A stretch of DNA of 64,000 nt from Cryphonectria parasitica EP155 (Eukaryota > Ascomycota > Sordariomycetes > Diaporthales > Cryphonectriaceae). Below are positions 53,497 through 64,000 of this stretch, piece after piece. The notes below the pieces were generated by a model. It was not told the DNA's origin. It saw only the letters and a program-made list of their open reading frames with translations, and ran no database searches. The first letter of the stretch is position 1; the number at the start of each line of letters is the position of its first letter. The position numbers were made by a program, and so were the translations under genes. The stretch covers positions 1,037,630-1,101,629 of the forward strand of contig NW_024468916.1 of NCBI RefSeq assembly GCF_011745365.1. Reading direction: 5' to 3'.

Positions 53497-56265
53497 TCAG
53501 ATGTGGCGCGAAGACGTGGCATACTCGCCTCCATACATAGCCTCGTCACTACTTCCGCTGGCCTCGCTCCCTTCTCCGTCAGGCGTACGCGGGCTGTACA
53601 TGGCGCTGGGCACACCGCTGCCGCCGCCAGTATCGAGGTCCATACCTCCACCGCCATCGACACCGATGACGCCCAGCCCACTGCCGAGCCCGTAGCTCCC
53701 ACCGAGAGCGAGCAGACTCGACCGCCTCGCGCCTGCAGATCCAGCGAGGCCCGTCATAGACCCGGACCGGCTCATGGTGGGCTTTTCCGGCAGCTTCTTG
53801 AGCAGGCCCGTCGAGATGTCGAGCATGCCCATGGCGAACTCGGTCAGCCCTTTGCCCTCGCCCGGTTTTGACGACACAGACAGCGTCCACCTGTACTCGC
53901 CCAGCCGCCGGCGGTACCATTCGGCCTCCTCGCGCCCAGGACTCGTCGCCCACAGCAGCGACCCGAAGGTGCCGATGAGCGCAAAGTTGGTCTTGGAGGC
54001 AAAGTACCAAAAGGCCCGCAGGTGCGACGGCGTGAGCCGGTTCACAAAGTCCATGGCCGAGATGAGGCGCGCCTTGGCGGCGTTGCGGCAAATGTGCAGG
54101 ACGTAGCTGTCGCTCGCGGCGCTGCCAGATGGCGACGCGGCGGCCACGGTGGGCGGGTCGCTTGGCGACGCTGGAGACGGGTGCGTCGAGGCCAGTGACC
54201 GCACGATGCGCCTGTGCAGCGTGATCTCAGTGGCAAAGTAGCCCAGGTGTAGGTAGCCTATACTGCTCAGGCGGGCTGGGCTGCTGGCGTTGGCAGACAG
54301 GGTCTGGTATGTCGAGTCCATGCGGATCGAGGCGGGCAGAGCGGCGTACCACTCCTTCAGCTTCAGCTGGATGGGTTTCGCCAGCGACAGGACGAGGTGC
54401 GTCCCCTGGGCGCCGGCATTGGTAACGTTCTGCATCGCCTGCAGCGTGTAGAAGGTCTCGAGGATCTCGGCGAGAATCTGCGACAGCTGGATCATCTGCA
54501 TGAAGAGCACGCGGCCCTTCTCAATGTCCTGCTTGGCATCGACGTCCTCCTCGTCCCACTCTACATCTGGGAAGTCTCCTCCGCCGAGGGGCAGCACTCC
54601 CCACTGGCTGGCAAAGATGTGTGAGGGCCGCCCGTGCACGAGAGAGCCCCATTTGTCCTGCATGTAAAGGCCCCAGGCCAGTCGTTTCCGCAGCCCCTTT
54701 TCCCAAAGCGGGATCTTCCAGCTGGAGCAGTCAAGGTGCAGGCCCAGCTCCTGAGCAATGGCAATCAGCTGGGCCGTTGGTGCCCACTGGTCGCCCTCGG
54801 GCCTCTGGGAGAGCAGCAGCCCTGCCTGCACGGTGGACAGTTTTGGTCTGTACATGGCGTCGGGCAGTGTGGTGCGCACCAGCCTCTCGAGGTCCCTGAC
54901 GTTGGGCCGCAGCTGTGACGACAGGTCGTCGTCCTGGTCCCACCAGTTGATGGCCAGGATGTACATGGCGGCCAGCAGCGGCGGGGAAAACTCCCTGGGC
55001 GAGCGCTCGTACTTTTCATAAAAGACGTTCTTTTGAATGATGGGGAAGGCCGGGTGGACGATGCGGAAGTAGAGGTCTATCAGCTTGCGGCCATGAGGTG
55101 CGACAATCCTCTCGATCTCGTCGACATCTTCGAGGATGTGCTCATAGCCGATGGTGTTCTGATCCGGCAGGAGGAGGAACGTGTCATGCTCGCTGACCTT
55201 GCGGAGGACTCCTCGTGACAGGAGGCTCTCGTCGTGGGGGTCAAAAGTGGAGAGGTTGATCAGGGACGGCTCAAAGTCCGTCGTGGGCCCGATATACTGA
55301 CTATAGCGGTCGTCCTGCAGACCCAATGTCCTCTTCAGCAGGGTCGGCCCGCCAAAATTGGCCATCTCCTCGATGAACGAACTGCTTGCTGCGGTGCTGG
55401 ACAGGCTCGACTGATGCTGTCGCCCACCTCTACTGTTGGTGTCAAGCCCCGGGGACCTATGTATTATAGTACGACCAATCAGATTCAGAAGCCTGTCGAA
55501 GGGACTCTTCTCACGTGAAGAATTGTGCTTGAGTGGGGTAAAGAAAGGAGGGGTGTGGGGGACGAAAAAAGAATAAATCCTGAGCAGCTGCGTGGCAAAC
55601 TATTTTTTTTTCTTTTCCTTTCTTGTTTTCCTTCTTCCCAACGATAAGGTATGATGGTGTTGTGCGCACGCGGCCCGAAGGGAAGCCAAACAGGGGGGAT
55701 CGTCTAAGGAGAGGGTGTGTGGGTGGTGTGGGTATGTGGTGTTGGTGGTGTTGGCGGTGGTGAATAGTGGTGATAAACATTGAGGGTATGGTAGTGGTGG
55801 CTGGAAATGCCTGTCGAAGGTGGGATTGCATTGGGAAGAGAGGGGGCAAAGAGATCACTTAGTCAAAGGGAACCGGATGTTCTCAACTTACCCTCGTTTG
55901 CTCAGGCTCTCACTATAGTCACCGTGCAGTTTCCTCTTCCGTGGAGGCGGGCTGCCGACCAGCGAACATTCGGTTCCGCGGGCTCTGCAGGCAATACAGG
56001 CGTCGTCGTCGTCGCTCATGACGCACTTGTTCCGGCGTTGCTGGCAGGCTTCACAAGGCCAGGCCGGAAAACCTGTCGAAGGGGATCCGACTGAATCTGG
56101 GGTGTCGAAACCGCTGTTCTGGTGGTGGGAGGGATGCTGTTGGTGAAAACTACCCCCAGGGTAGGCGTCTGGATGTGTGCCTCCTTGGCGGTTCGGGGTG
56201 AAGCGGGAGGGTCTGGGCGCGATAGCAATAGGTGCCGTCCTGGAGATGGCGCTTGGTATCGACAT
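53497..56265 (-). CDS. tamA: Zn2Cys6 transcription factor of the TamA/Dal81 type
   Basis: Exons 56265-55892 and 55456-53497 give 777 residues. Exon 1 holds the binuclear cluster WPCEACQQRRNKC…CIAC…C (residues 71-100, C-x2-C-x6-C-x8-C-x2-C-x6-C) followed by PPPRKRKL. An unusually long 435-bp intron (GTAAGT donor, ATAG acceptor) leads to exon 2, where MANFGGPTLLKRTLGLQ, YIGPTTDFEPSLI and LLPDQNTIGYEHI match, from memory, the TamA/Dal81 signature, followed by the fungal-specific TF middle domain (DLYFRIVHPAFPIIQKN, AINWWDQDDDLSSQL). The C-terminus is Gly/Ser-rich. TamA/Dal81 proteins act with pathway-specific activators to induce use of secondary nitrogen sources such as GABA and allantoin; in yeast the zinc cluster itself is dispensable. 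No nitrogen-catabolic gene lies in the window. The start is the first ATG in frame; the frame before it uses only a TTG. Confidence 0.9.
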
Positions 56266-56907
56266 CTTTGATAAAAAGGTTGGGGTGTGCAAGGTTGGCG
56301 TGAAAATGAAAGATAATAATAGTAGTAATAGGGCAAAGCAGCAGGCAGACCACAGTGCGCGCCGTCAGGTCCGATCTGGACCCAAAGCTGGGGCGGCTTT
56401 GGACCGAGGGAGGGAAAGGGTGTGTGTGGGTGTGTGTGCTTGAGAGCTCTACTCCCTTGTTGACAGGTGCCCCCGGAATATTGCTGATATCGTATTCCTG
56501 CGTCGTTGGCCGGAGGTACTGAGTAATAGAGGGCAGCTCTGTCTTGTCCGAGATTCTGCCGCCACGCTGATATTCCCGGATAGGATCTTCAGATATGTGT
56601 TCCTGGCTGTAGATTGTCACTTTGGTAATGCAGCTTCTCCAAGACCAGACCACCTTAGGCAGTTGAGTGACAGGGTCCGCGAGATAGGACAGCCGGGAAA
56701 AGGTGGTGACCACAGTCTAGCTTCTCCCCATCGGCACAAAACCTCGTCGCCAGGAAGGGGTCGATATCGAGAGCTGGGGCAGGCTGATAAGGGAAATCAC
56801 GGCACCTCCAAGGTATGTGAGAGAGGAAAAGGCCAGGTCCAAAGGGTATAGGCTGAAATGTACATCCGAGCCCCTGCCCAGGCTGGCTTGTCGACGCTCC
56901 GAAAGGG

Positions 56908-56934
56908 TGCTGCTGCTGCTGCTGCTGCTGCTGC
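56908..56934. repeat. TGC/GCA trinucleotide repeat, nine copies
   Basis: Nine perfect TGC units in the region upstream of the TamA-like gene, outside any supported coding frame. Confidence 0.95.
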
Positions 56935-57760
56935 CAAGGGGTGGTGACAGGCACAGGCCAGATCCGACAAGATAGAGATGTGTGTGTCTTGCACACAAGG
57001 GCACACAGAGTAAGTCGTGTGAGAAATCCTTGCGCACCCACTTGGCACTGTCCTATCCTTCAGGGCGTTGTATGTGTGTGTGCGTGTGTGGTACAGCCCA
57101 AGTCTGGATGTGGCTTGAAGTCTAGATTGTCTCGCCCTTGAAGGGGTGAGATGACGGGTCGTGTGAGGCGTTGAATCAGAAGACAGGCCACCTCGTGGGC
57201 TTATCAAACGGGCAAAATCTTTCAAGCCGTTACGCCTGGAATGGTTTGCCAGAAAGCAAAGCGAGTCTCGACTATTCCCGGCTGTGTCAATGGGGAGAGA
57301 ATGAAGGGCGGGAAGCCAGATCTCTTGGCTAGGAATGTTTTTAGGTGACGATCGAAACCAGGATGAGATAAGCCTGGCTTATCTGTGTCATTTGTATTGG
57401 TTTTACTTCTGTCAAAGCCAACGCTTCTTACACAACCTCGGCGAATGGTGGTGAATGACGACAATGCGAGGTATCCTCTTCTTTTCTTTTTCCTATCGTA
57501 AGATGTTTTTAGAACCCGAATCGTGGAATATTTTCAAATCAAAAGAAAAGAGAAAAAGTAAAGGGCAAATGAGAAGCCATGTGGAAAGGAGGAGGAGAGG
57601 ACAGGAGCTGGCTGATGGAAACATACTCTCAAGGCGCCGAGATAAATCCAGTGCAAGACACCAATCTGGATGTTTTAGGTAAGCGGTCGCCTGTGTGGCC
57701 TGTGACGTTTGTGTTGGCTTGGCCCTTGGTGGGGGAAACAGATCAAATACGGTGGGAGGA

Positions 57761-57775
57761 AGAGAGAAGGGAAGA

Positions 57776-57807
<32 letters not shown>

Positions 57808-57809
57808 AG
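57761..57809. repeat. GA-rich polypurine tract
   Basis: Nearly uninterrupted GA/GAAA units. CT/GA tracts are common near fungal promoters, but no start codon of a supported gene is close by. Confidence 0.9.
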
Positions 57810-60800
57810 CTGTGAGTCACGCAAGTCGCACAAGAGGAAATCCTGGAGATTTGGTCTTTTTCCTCTCTCGCTCTTTCTACTTTTGCTTCTTCTCTCTCTC
57901 TTTTTTTTCTTCTTTTTTTCTTTAGCTACGTAGTAGAAGCAGGAGTTGGAAGAAAAGGAAGGAGAGACCAGAGCAAATCCATGTCACTGGCCATGTGCTG
58001 TTGTTGCCGGGGCCCCGCCAAATTTTTAGTCCTAATTGAGATCATACTTAGTAAACCCCATTCCTCAACTCCCAAGCAGCCCAAAAAACCTATCGTCATT
58101 CTTGAGATCCCTGGTCTTGGACGGGACCGGCATGATGGGTAAAATGTTTCATGTTGGTTGGTCCAAGGCGACCAGGAGTGGTGGTATTGTGATGCGCTGG
58201 TCTGGGGGGAAAGAGAGAGAGAGAGATAAAGGGTACCAAACTCATGACCTTATCATTGTCGACAATTAAAACACGAAATTCATAATGGCAATTGGGTTGG
58301 GGGAGAGAGCGTATGCGTAGAGAGTCAGTTGGGGCTGGGCTGGGTAGTCCCATGGCGTAATTGAGCTGTACAGTAAGTCCTCTGTACTTCAGCCCACTCT
58401 CGAGACCCTAACACGGAGTACTCCGGATCCCCCCCCCCCCCGTCTCGCAGCCCACCCTGTACCAAGAACGGATGAGGCTGAACATCCAACTCGAGATAAT
58501 GCACCGCGCACATGACAGGTAGAAAGTACCAAAAAGCACTTCACCCCCCGTCCCCGGACCATAAAGATTGTGGACGAAGAGGTGCCGGAAGGGGAGGACT
58601 ATTAGGTAAAATAAAGACCCTTTGCCGGGTTCCTGCGGCTGGGGGTGAATACTGTAACGTAATGACTTGCCCTGGGTCCGGAGCCCGTTCCAGTGGAAAG
58701 TGACCAATGTGGTGCTATGCGTTTGAGCCCCGAGAGTCAAACTCAAATTTAATCTCAGCTTGCTCTTCATTCTTTCTCTTTTTCTCCCCTATCGTCATGA
58801 TCGAGAGAAGAGAGGGGTGGACCACCATATCTATCTTTTACTACAGTAAACCTTGTCTCCATCAAGTTCCGTCGGTGGAACAAAAACTCTACGCTAACCA
58901 AAACCCGCCATGACACGAAACCAACTTGTCATGGCAGCTGGAGCTGATGCTGATTCAATGGCAACATGGTAATACCTATTCTCTACTAGGCACTTTCGGG
59001 TGTGCCAGGCCAGTCGACAGCGGCGACGACGTTGACGTCCAGCCATTTCAGGGTCCACTTGCAACACTTCTGAATCAGTAGTATAAGTAAGTATCTTCCC
59101 TGCCGAGCAAGTCCCAATGTCGACATCGCTGCATGCATATCATACAGCACGTAGTCGTAGCGCTCTCCGCATCGTGTAAAGTATCCACCACAGATCCATC
59201 ACAAAACTGATCAGTGCTTTGACGTGTCACCCGCCAAGGACACAATGGGGGTCCGAGACCGTAGGGCGCTGAGAAGTTTCTCGAAGGTGTTACTGGCTAC
59301 AGATGCATGCCACTTGACTCGACAAGGTCCTTGAAAACCCCCCAGACCTCGTTCTCTCTACGTGATGCGAGGATGCCCGCCACAACAAGTTTGTGAACTA
59401 AGAGGAGCAGAGAGCTTTGGTGTAGACTCGCAGCATGCATGCATGTCCTAAGCAACACTCAAAATAGAAAAGAAGTTATTTGGTATGGGGGAAGTTGCCC
59501 CCACGCCCGACGGGATGTCGCGTACCATTACCACTCGCTGTGCATCTTTGGTTCCCTCTCCTGCCCCTCCCCCTCCCCCTCCTTCCCCCCCCCCCCAAAG
59601 AAAAACCTTCTGCAGGTGTCACGAGATCGAATCGACCATTTGCCAGATTTTTTTGAGACCGAACCATAGAACATTTCCAGCCCTAAAAGCCAACGCACAA
59701 AGTTCAGTGGTCAGCGCGCATCTGGCTCGGATATTTTCTATGCAATGAGGAGGGGAAATATTGTTGAGAATCTTTTATTCGGGAAATGAGCACCCGAGGT
59801 TGCATACCAAAAATACAACTACAAACTTCTAGCAGGCAGCGTGAAAATCCACAGTCTCTTGTATTCATTTGTGTCTTGCGACTTCTTGTCGTCTTGCTTG
59901 GTCAAAGGGGAGGAGAGTGATGTGTGGCGGTTCCAGCGCCAGGGCCCGCCAAGCCTCAGCGGTGCGGCCCGAAGATCGAATGGTCGACCCTAATCCCTCC
60001 CACTCGCCAACTCTTCAGTGATGACGCCCCCTGAACCACCCTGCAGGATTATGATGGCCCGCTGCTCAACTCATCTCCGTCTGGGCGGCCAGCTCCGAGT
60101 GGCTCTTCTCCCTCCCCCAGTGCGACATCCTGGGGTATCACAGCATGCAAGAATCTCCTGATGCTGATGCTTTGGCTTGCAGACAAGCAACCCTCCATCG
60201 GATCGCGGCACCCCAGATGTCGCCGACCTCCTCCTCTTAGGAAACGAGACCGCACATCAGAACTTGTGACCAGCCCAAGCGACGCCAAGTTATGGAAATC
60301 TTCCCGCCACGCAGGATTGGTGTGCTCAATTAAGTCATTGGCCTGGTTCATAACCTCAGCTGAGCGTCCAGTGCTTTGCTTTTTCCTCCTTGCTCGGGAT
60401 CCCGTGTCACGACTGCGACATATGGAGCTTGGCATGACTTATAGGTAAGACGCGAGTTCACCAATGGCAGTGTTGTTTTCTGAGGTTGTTTGCTTCTGCC
60501 ATGGAGCCGCCGTCTGTTAGCTAGAAACCTTTTCACGGGAAAATCGACTTGTTCGTTCGATACTTTTCATCTCGGTTCCTGGAAGTTCAGTCCTGGGTGA
60601 CGTTGTTGGAGAGGCGAGGGTGGCGTAATGGCTGTCTGCACCGGCAGTCGAGTGCTGCCAAGAAAGAAAGGGGGAGAGGAACCGAAAGAAAGAAAGGAAG
60701 GAAGAAAATCATGCCTGACTCTGCCCCAATTAGGCGAGGACGTGGCGAGGGAGGTTGATGGACTCTTCGGGTTGACAATAGAGCCTGTGGAACAAGTAGG

Positions 60801-60924
60801 ATGTGGCTCCATTGACGAGTTGAAATGTCATTTATCATTAAACTGTCAAGCCAGGGCACGGGACCTGGGATGAGATATTGGGCACTGATACCTAGGTAAA
60901 CAGATAACTCTTACTTTTCCACCT

Positions 60925-62490
60925 TCAGTATGGGCATCGTCCACAGTATCCGCAGCCATCTGCTGAACATGCAGTGAAGTCGGGCGTGAACTTGTCATCA
61001 TCCCCACTCTTTTCAGCATAGCCTTCTGATTCAAAATCAATGAGATCTGTACCAGCGGTCCCGAAACCAGAGGTATTGTCATGAATACTCTCTACATCGT
61101 TCACCCACGATGCCCGGGCCTGCTGAGATAGCGCATCTCCAGCGTCCGGAAGCTGCTCGCGTACTTCGAGGATTCCAACGGCGTCATGACGGAGCTCCAA
61201 CTTCGAATCAGGCCTTGTCCTCACCAGAGCTATGACATGATGCATCAGAGCTGCCAGGCGTGAGAGCATGTCGACGTTCTCCTTTTCCCAGGCACTGACC
61301 TCCTTCTGGGCATCTTTGATCGTGATGTCCTCTTCCTTGAAAAATCCCCAAGTGTGGTATGCGAGAAGGAATCTGGGCACTTGAGCCACCCACAGTCTTG
61401 GCAGCTGGACTCCAAATGTGTCCTCGGAAAAGCCTGCCTCCTTACGCCTGGTGGATCGCGTTTTGAGCTCAAAGATGCTGTCCTGCTCGATGAGACGGCC
61501 TGCTCGGATCACTTTGAGGCCTCTGTTGTAGTCCGTGGGTGGCTTCAAAGTCACACGGCCTCCCGAAAAAGCGGCTAACAAGTCCTCAGCCGTTTCGGCG
61601 ACAGCTGGGCCGGTGTGTTCTGAGAGGTTTTGTATGCTTTCTTCATCTTTATCGACAATATATCCATCGCTTTCGAATCGTACCAGACATCCTAACCCTC
61701 CAAAGCGGTACGAGAGAACCCGCTGATGCGAAGTCGATCCCCTGACCTCAGGGTCCCACGTGGTGTACGCCTCGGGAAAGGAATGGCCGAACCCCTTGAC
61801 CCCAGGGATCAGCTCCCGAGGCGTATTCTCACGCCGAACGAAGAAGACGGTGTTGCCGACGAGCTCGACGAGCATACGGAATCTCTTGTCTTCCTCCCTA
61901 AGGAAGCGGAGGAGGTTGCCAAGTGTGCTGCTGCAGGTGACGACGTCGATCTCTCGTGCTGCGTCCGGGTCCATCGTCAGAGCGGCCACGACAGCAGGCT
62001 CAATGGGGTGTATAGGAAAGTTAGCCGCGTTCCGATCCCGAAAATACTCGCCGCTGTCGGGCTTGAGCTGGCGAGCTTGGATGGGAGGTGTCCATCTGGG
62101 CGGTTTTCCTGCGATGTTTTTTTCTCAGCACCCAGTGACTCTGTGTCTCCTCTACGGACCCTACAACATTGTAGAAGCATTCATCTATGCGAAGAACTTA
62201 CCTGGAACGATGATTGTAGCTTCTCTTCTGTCAAGCCAGTTGTAAGATGCCACTATCTTGCATTGGGTGATGCTGGAGCTCGTCTCATAGTGCTTCGCGT
62301 CTTGATCAAAATCAAACTTGGTCAAGGAGTGGAGGAGACAACCTAGAGGAGGCTCTGGGCTGATGGTATGGGGCTTGCTCAATTTTGAAGTCCTAATAGA
62401 TCTAATATTCCTGCTGAATGAAGTAGAGGTTTTGTCCCTTCTGAAATAGCCACCAGGGCGCTCATCGTGAGCCTCTCTTGGGATCCACAT
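60925..62490 (-). CDS. RAI1/DXO-like (decapping-nuclease fold) fungal protein of unknown role
   Basis: Exons 62490-62202 and 62108-60925 (93-bp intron, GTAAGT donor, phase 1) give 490 residues. Splicing joins TIIVPG to KPPRWTPP, continuing a conserved opening (YNWLDRREATIIVPG). The core then reads EIDVVTCSSTLGNLLRFL, VELVGNTVFFVRRE, GFGHSFPEAY (Glu209), HQRVLSYRFGGLGCLVRFESDGYI (E-x-D with Asp244), IFELKTRS (E310-L-K312) and PRLWVAQVPRFLLAYH. This order of motifs (G…E, E-x-D, E-L-K, W-x-x-Q) is that of RAI1/DXO decapping enzymes and other PD-(D/E)XK-type nucleases. The C-terminus has a short Cys-rich tail (CSADGCGYCGRCPY). From memory, relatives in databases are often labelled geranylgeranyl pyrophosphate synthetase, but no DDxxD prenyltransferase motif is present. 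The function is inferred from motifs only. Confidence 0.75.
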
Positions 62491-63432
62491 CCTGCTGGGC
62501 TTGTCGAGGTGTGTATTCGAAATAAGGACTGAAGGGGTTGAAGTCGATAGTATATGATAGGAGGGTGCAAAACCCCAGACAGTTGGGAGCTTCTGGATGG
62601 GGCTTTATCTTACAATTGCACAGGGAATGACGAGTGGAAGCACATCTCCGGTTATACTTGCCACTTTACACTACCACCACTCCTGCCAGCCCTGAACAAT
62701 TCACCGCTGCAGCTATACTGGCACGAGATCCATTTCGTCATAACTACTTTAGATACATCCTCAACCATCAAATCAAAGCAAAGTACTATCTCGTGTATGC
62801 GGGAAAGTGCTGTTATGCCCGTGTTGTGTTGCGTTGCTGGCTTACCGTTTGCAGGACCAACGTATGTGGTTGTCTTAATTAATGCAGGAGGCCTACCAAG
62901 CAACCAACGAATGACAGTACACATTTGCCGCCGAAATTTTGCCCAGCCAACGAGCGCATGACACAGCTTCTCTGAAGTGCAGGATGATGGGCCACATAGA
63001 GCGGTCTGACTGAGGCTCAGAAAGTCAATATACAGATGTTGGTGAATATCATTCTGCACTTTCCCCAGCCTCAACCGGAACCTCATAACTCTCCCTGCGA
63101 GAAACCCATCCTTTTTCCACTTTTTCACAGAATTTATTTCTACCTCCCCTGACCTTTTTAGCCCCTAGAATCCTTTATACTGAACAAGCGAGTGTGATTG
63201 CTCCACTGCATGCTGGTTGAGTGCTGGACAAGGTTGACTGATATTGATCAACATCTGCCCCGTCCGAAGCCGCCGCCAGCACAATTGAGCATCTCGTGAG
63301 CCATCTATTGTTAACGGGAACTTTCTCTTAACAAAACGCTCACCTCTTTTTACCCTCGTTTTTCTCAATCACTGATCTCAAATACCCCATCTTCACAAGA
63401 ATCGCATATTCTTACCCACCATCTACTTCAAG
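62491..63432. promoter_or_regulatory. Divergent intergenic region between RAI1-like and NFX1-type genes
   Basis: The 942 bases lie between two start codons facing away from each other (62490 minus, 63433 plus), so both promoters are here. The part from 63320 to 63432 is C/T- and A/C-rich, like a fungal 5' leader. Short frames inside look fortuitous. Confidence 0.5.
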
Positions 63433-64000
63433 ATGACCCTGCAAACAAAGGATACAGGCGACAGAGCCGCGCGTCTTGCCGGGCTGTTGCGCAACATCTT
63501 GAAAGGCAACCGGAAGATACAATCTGCCAACGACGCCAAGCTATTCTTTGAGGCTGTTCGGTGCCATCCTGCGCCAAGTACGTGCATCGAAGGGATCGTT
63601 GCCAGCAAACATGGCATTGAGGCTCTCCAGCTGTCCGTCAAAGTCGACCTAAGTCCTGCATCCATCAAGTCACAGACGCTCCAATTCATCAATTACCTGG
63701 CTGATGACCAGCTGAAGCTTCTCGCCGATGGCCAGATTCTCCAGATGGTCCTGAAGGCCATTGTTACACCCCCTACCTTCTGGAATGCCCTTGTCAGCGT
63801 CGTCAAGACTGGCATGTTGGTAGACGAGCAGCTCATGGTCTTCTCGTGGCTTTGCGTCGAGCTGTTGTCCCTGCCTAGATCTGCCGACGTCGACATTCAA
63901 GACGACGTTGAGGCTGTTGTGCAACGAGTTAAGCTTGCCGAGGCATCATGCCCTAAGACTCGGCGATTAGGCTACAAGATACAGAATCTATTGCAGCTTC
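63433..64000 (+). CDS. NFX1-type zinc-finger / RNA helicase-like protein, N-terminal part (cut by window end)
   Basis: An open frame runs from the ATG at 63433 to the end of the window (189 codons plus one base) with no stop. The visible part is a helical N-terminal region: LAGLLRNILKGNRKIQ, NDAKLFFEAVRCHPAPSTCIEGIVAS, LLADGQILQMVLKAIVTPPTFWNALV and VFSWLCVELLSLPRS. From memory, this order resembles the N-terminus of large fungal NFX1-type zinc-finger helicases (ZNFX1/NF-X1-like, usually near 1900-2000 residues). The helicase and Cys-rich repeats would lie beyond 64000. In animals and fission yeast such proteins act in small-RNA or heterochromatin pathways; here this is inference. Its neighbour is the RAI1/DXO-like gene, read the other way. 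Confidence 0.75.
   Translation, partial: MTLQTKDTGDRAARLAGLLRNILKGNRKIQSANDAKLFFEAVRCHPAPSTCIEGIVASKHGIEALQLSVKVDLSPASIKSQTLQFINYLADDQLKLLADGQILQMVLKAIVTPPTFWNALVSVVKTGMLVDEQLMVFSWLCVELLSLPRSADVDIQDDVEAVVQRVKLAEASCPKTRRLGYKIQNLLQL

Larger units (their letters stand above)
56266..60924. other. 4.7 kb gene-poor stretch: TamA-like promoter and 3' flank of the RAI1-like gene
   Basis: The first 1-1.5 kb is upstream of the TamA-like start and could hold a long regulatory leader. It contains a TGC repeat (56908-56934), a CA/GT-rich part near 57070-57090 and a GA tract (57761-57809). Homopolymer C runs lie at about 58430 and 59586. The longest frames (for example 60049-60435 minus, 128 codons) have no recognisable domain. 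No tRNA-like cloverleaf was seen. Confidence 0.45.

Noticed and set aside
1..64000. tRNA and rRNA genes
   Set aside because: I looked for TPsiC-arm (GGTTCRANTCC-type) and rRNA signatures by eye and found none convincing. A dedicated tRNA scan would be needed to exclude them.

Overview
The window looks like nuclear DNA of a filamentous ascomycete, most likely Pezizomycotina/Sordariomycetes. This rests on gene content (HET-domain protein, NACHT-type NLR, ankyrin–CorA fusion, Fig1-like membrane protein, TamA/Dal81-type regulator, CBM1 protein) and gene structure. Most introns are short (about 52-133 bp) with GTNNGT donors and CTNAC-like branch points, although four are longer (435-615 bp). All exon models below were made by eye from splice signals, reading phase and remembered family motifs. 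No alignment or RNA evidence was available.

Layout. 1-10.8 kb: a bZIP regulator (725-2193), a 5 kb gene-poor stretch, a CIA30-domain protein (7271-8694) and a candidate mitochondrial NYN/YacP-type nuclease (9345-10754). 10.8-25.1 kb: two long stretches without a supportable gene on either side of one dihydrodipicolinate-synthase-family aldolase (17639-18781). 25.1-26.1 kb: a secreted CBM1 protein. 26.9-41.6 kb: four genes of the kind linked to non-self recognition, signalling or membrane responses. They are a HET-domain protein, a NACHT NLR whose frame is broken once, an ankyrin–CorA-like fusion and, divergent from the last across a 428 bp gap, a four-pass Fig1-like protein. 42.9-47.4 kb: a compact housekeeping block of MAK5 (60S biogenesis helicase) and TRM7 (tRNA 2'-O-methyltransferase) sharing a 318 bp divergent promoter, followed by a GNAT acetyltransferase. 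49.1-52.1 kb: a 973-residue, repeat-built, proline-rich secreted protein. 53.5-56.3 kb: a Zn2Cys6 regulator of the TamA/Dal81 type. 60.9-62.5 kb: a protein with RAI1/DXO-like nuclease motifs, divergent from the start of an NFX1-type zinc-finger helicase-like gene cut by the window end (63433-64000).

The strongest leads are the HET–NLR–ANK/CorA–Fig1-like neighbourhood as a candidate sensing-to-membrane module, the modular proline-rich secreted protein, and the RAI1/DXO-like protein. Splicing also reveals several protein parts that plain open reading frames miss: a bZIP C-terminal exon behind a 513 bp intron, a 15-nt microexon in the ANK–CorA gene, and an in-frame 96-nt intron in the GNAT gene.
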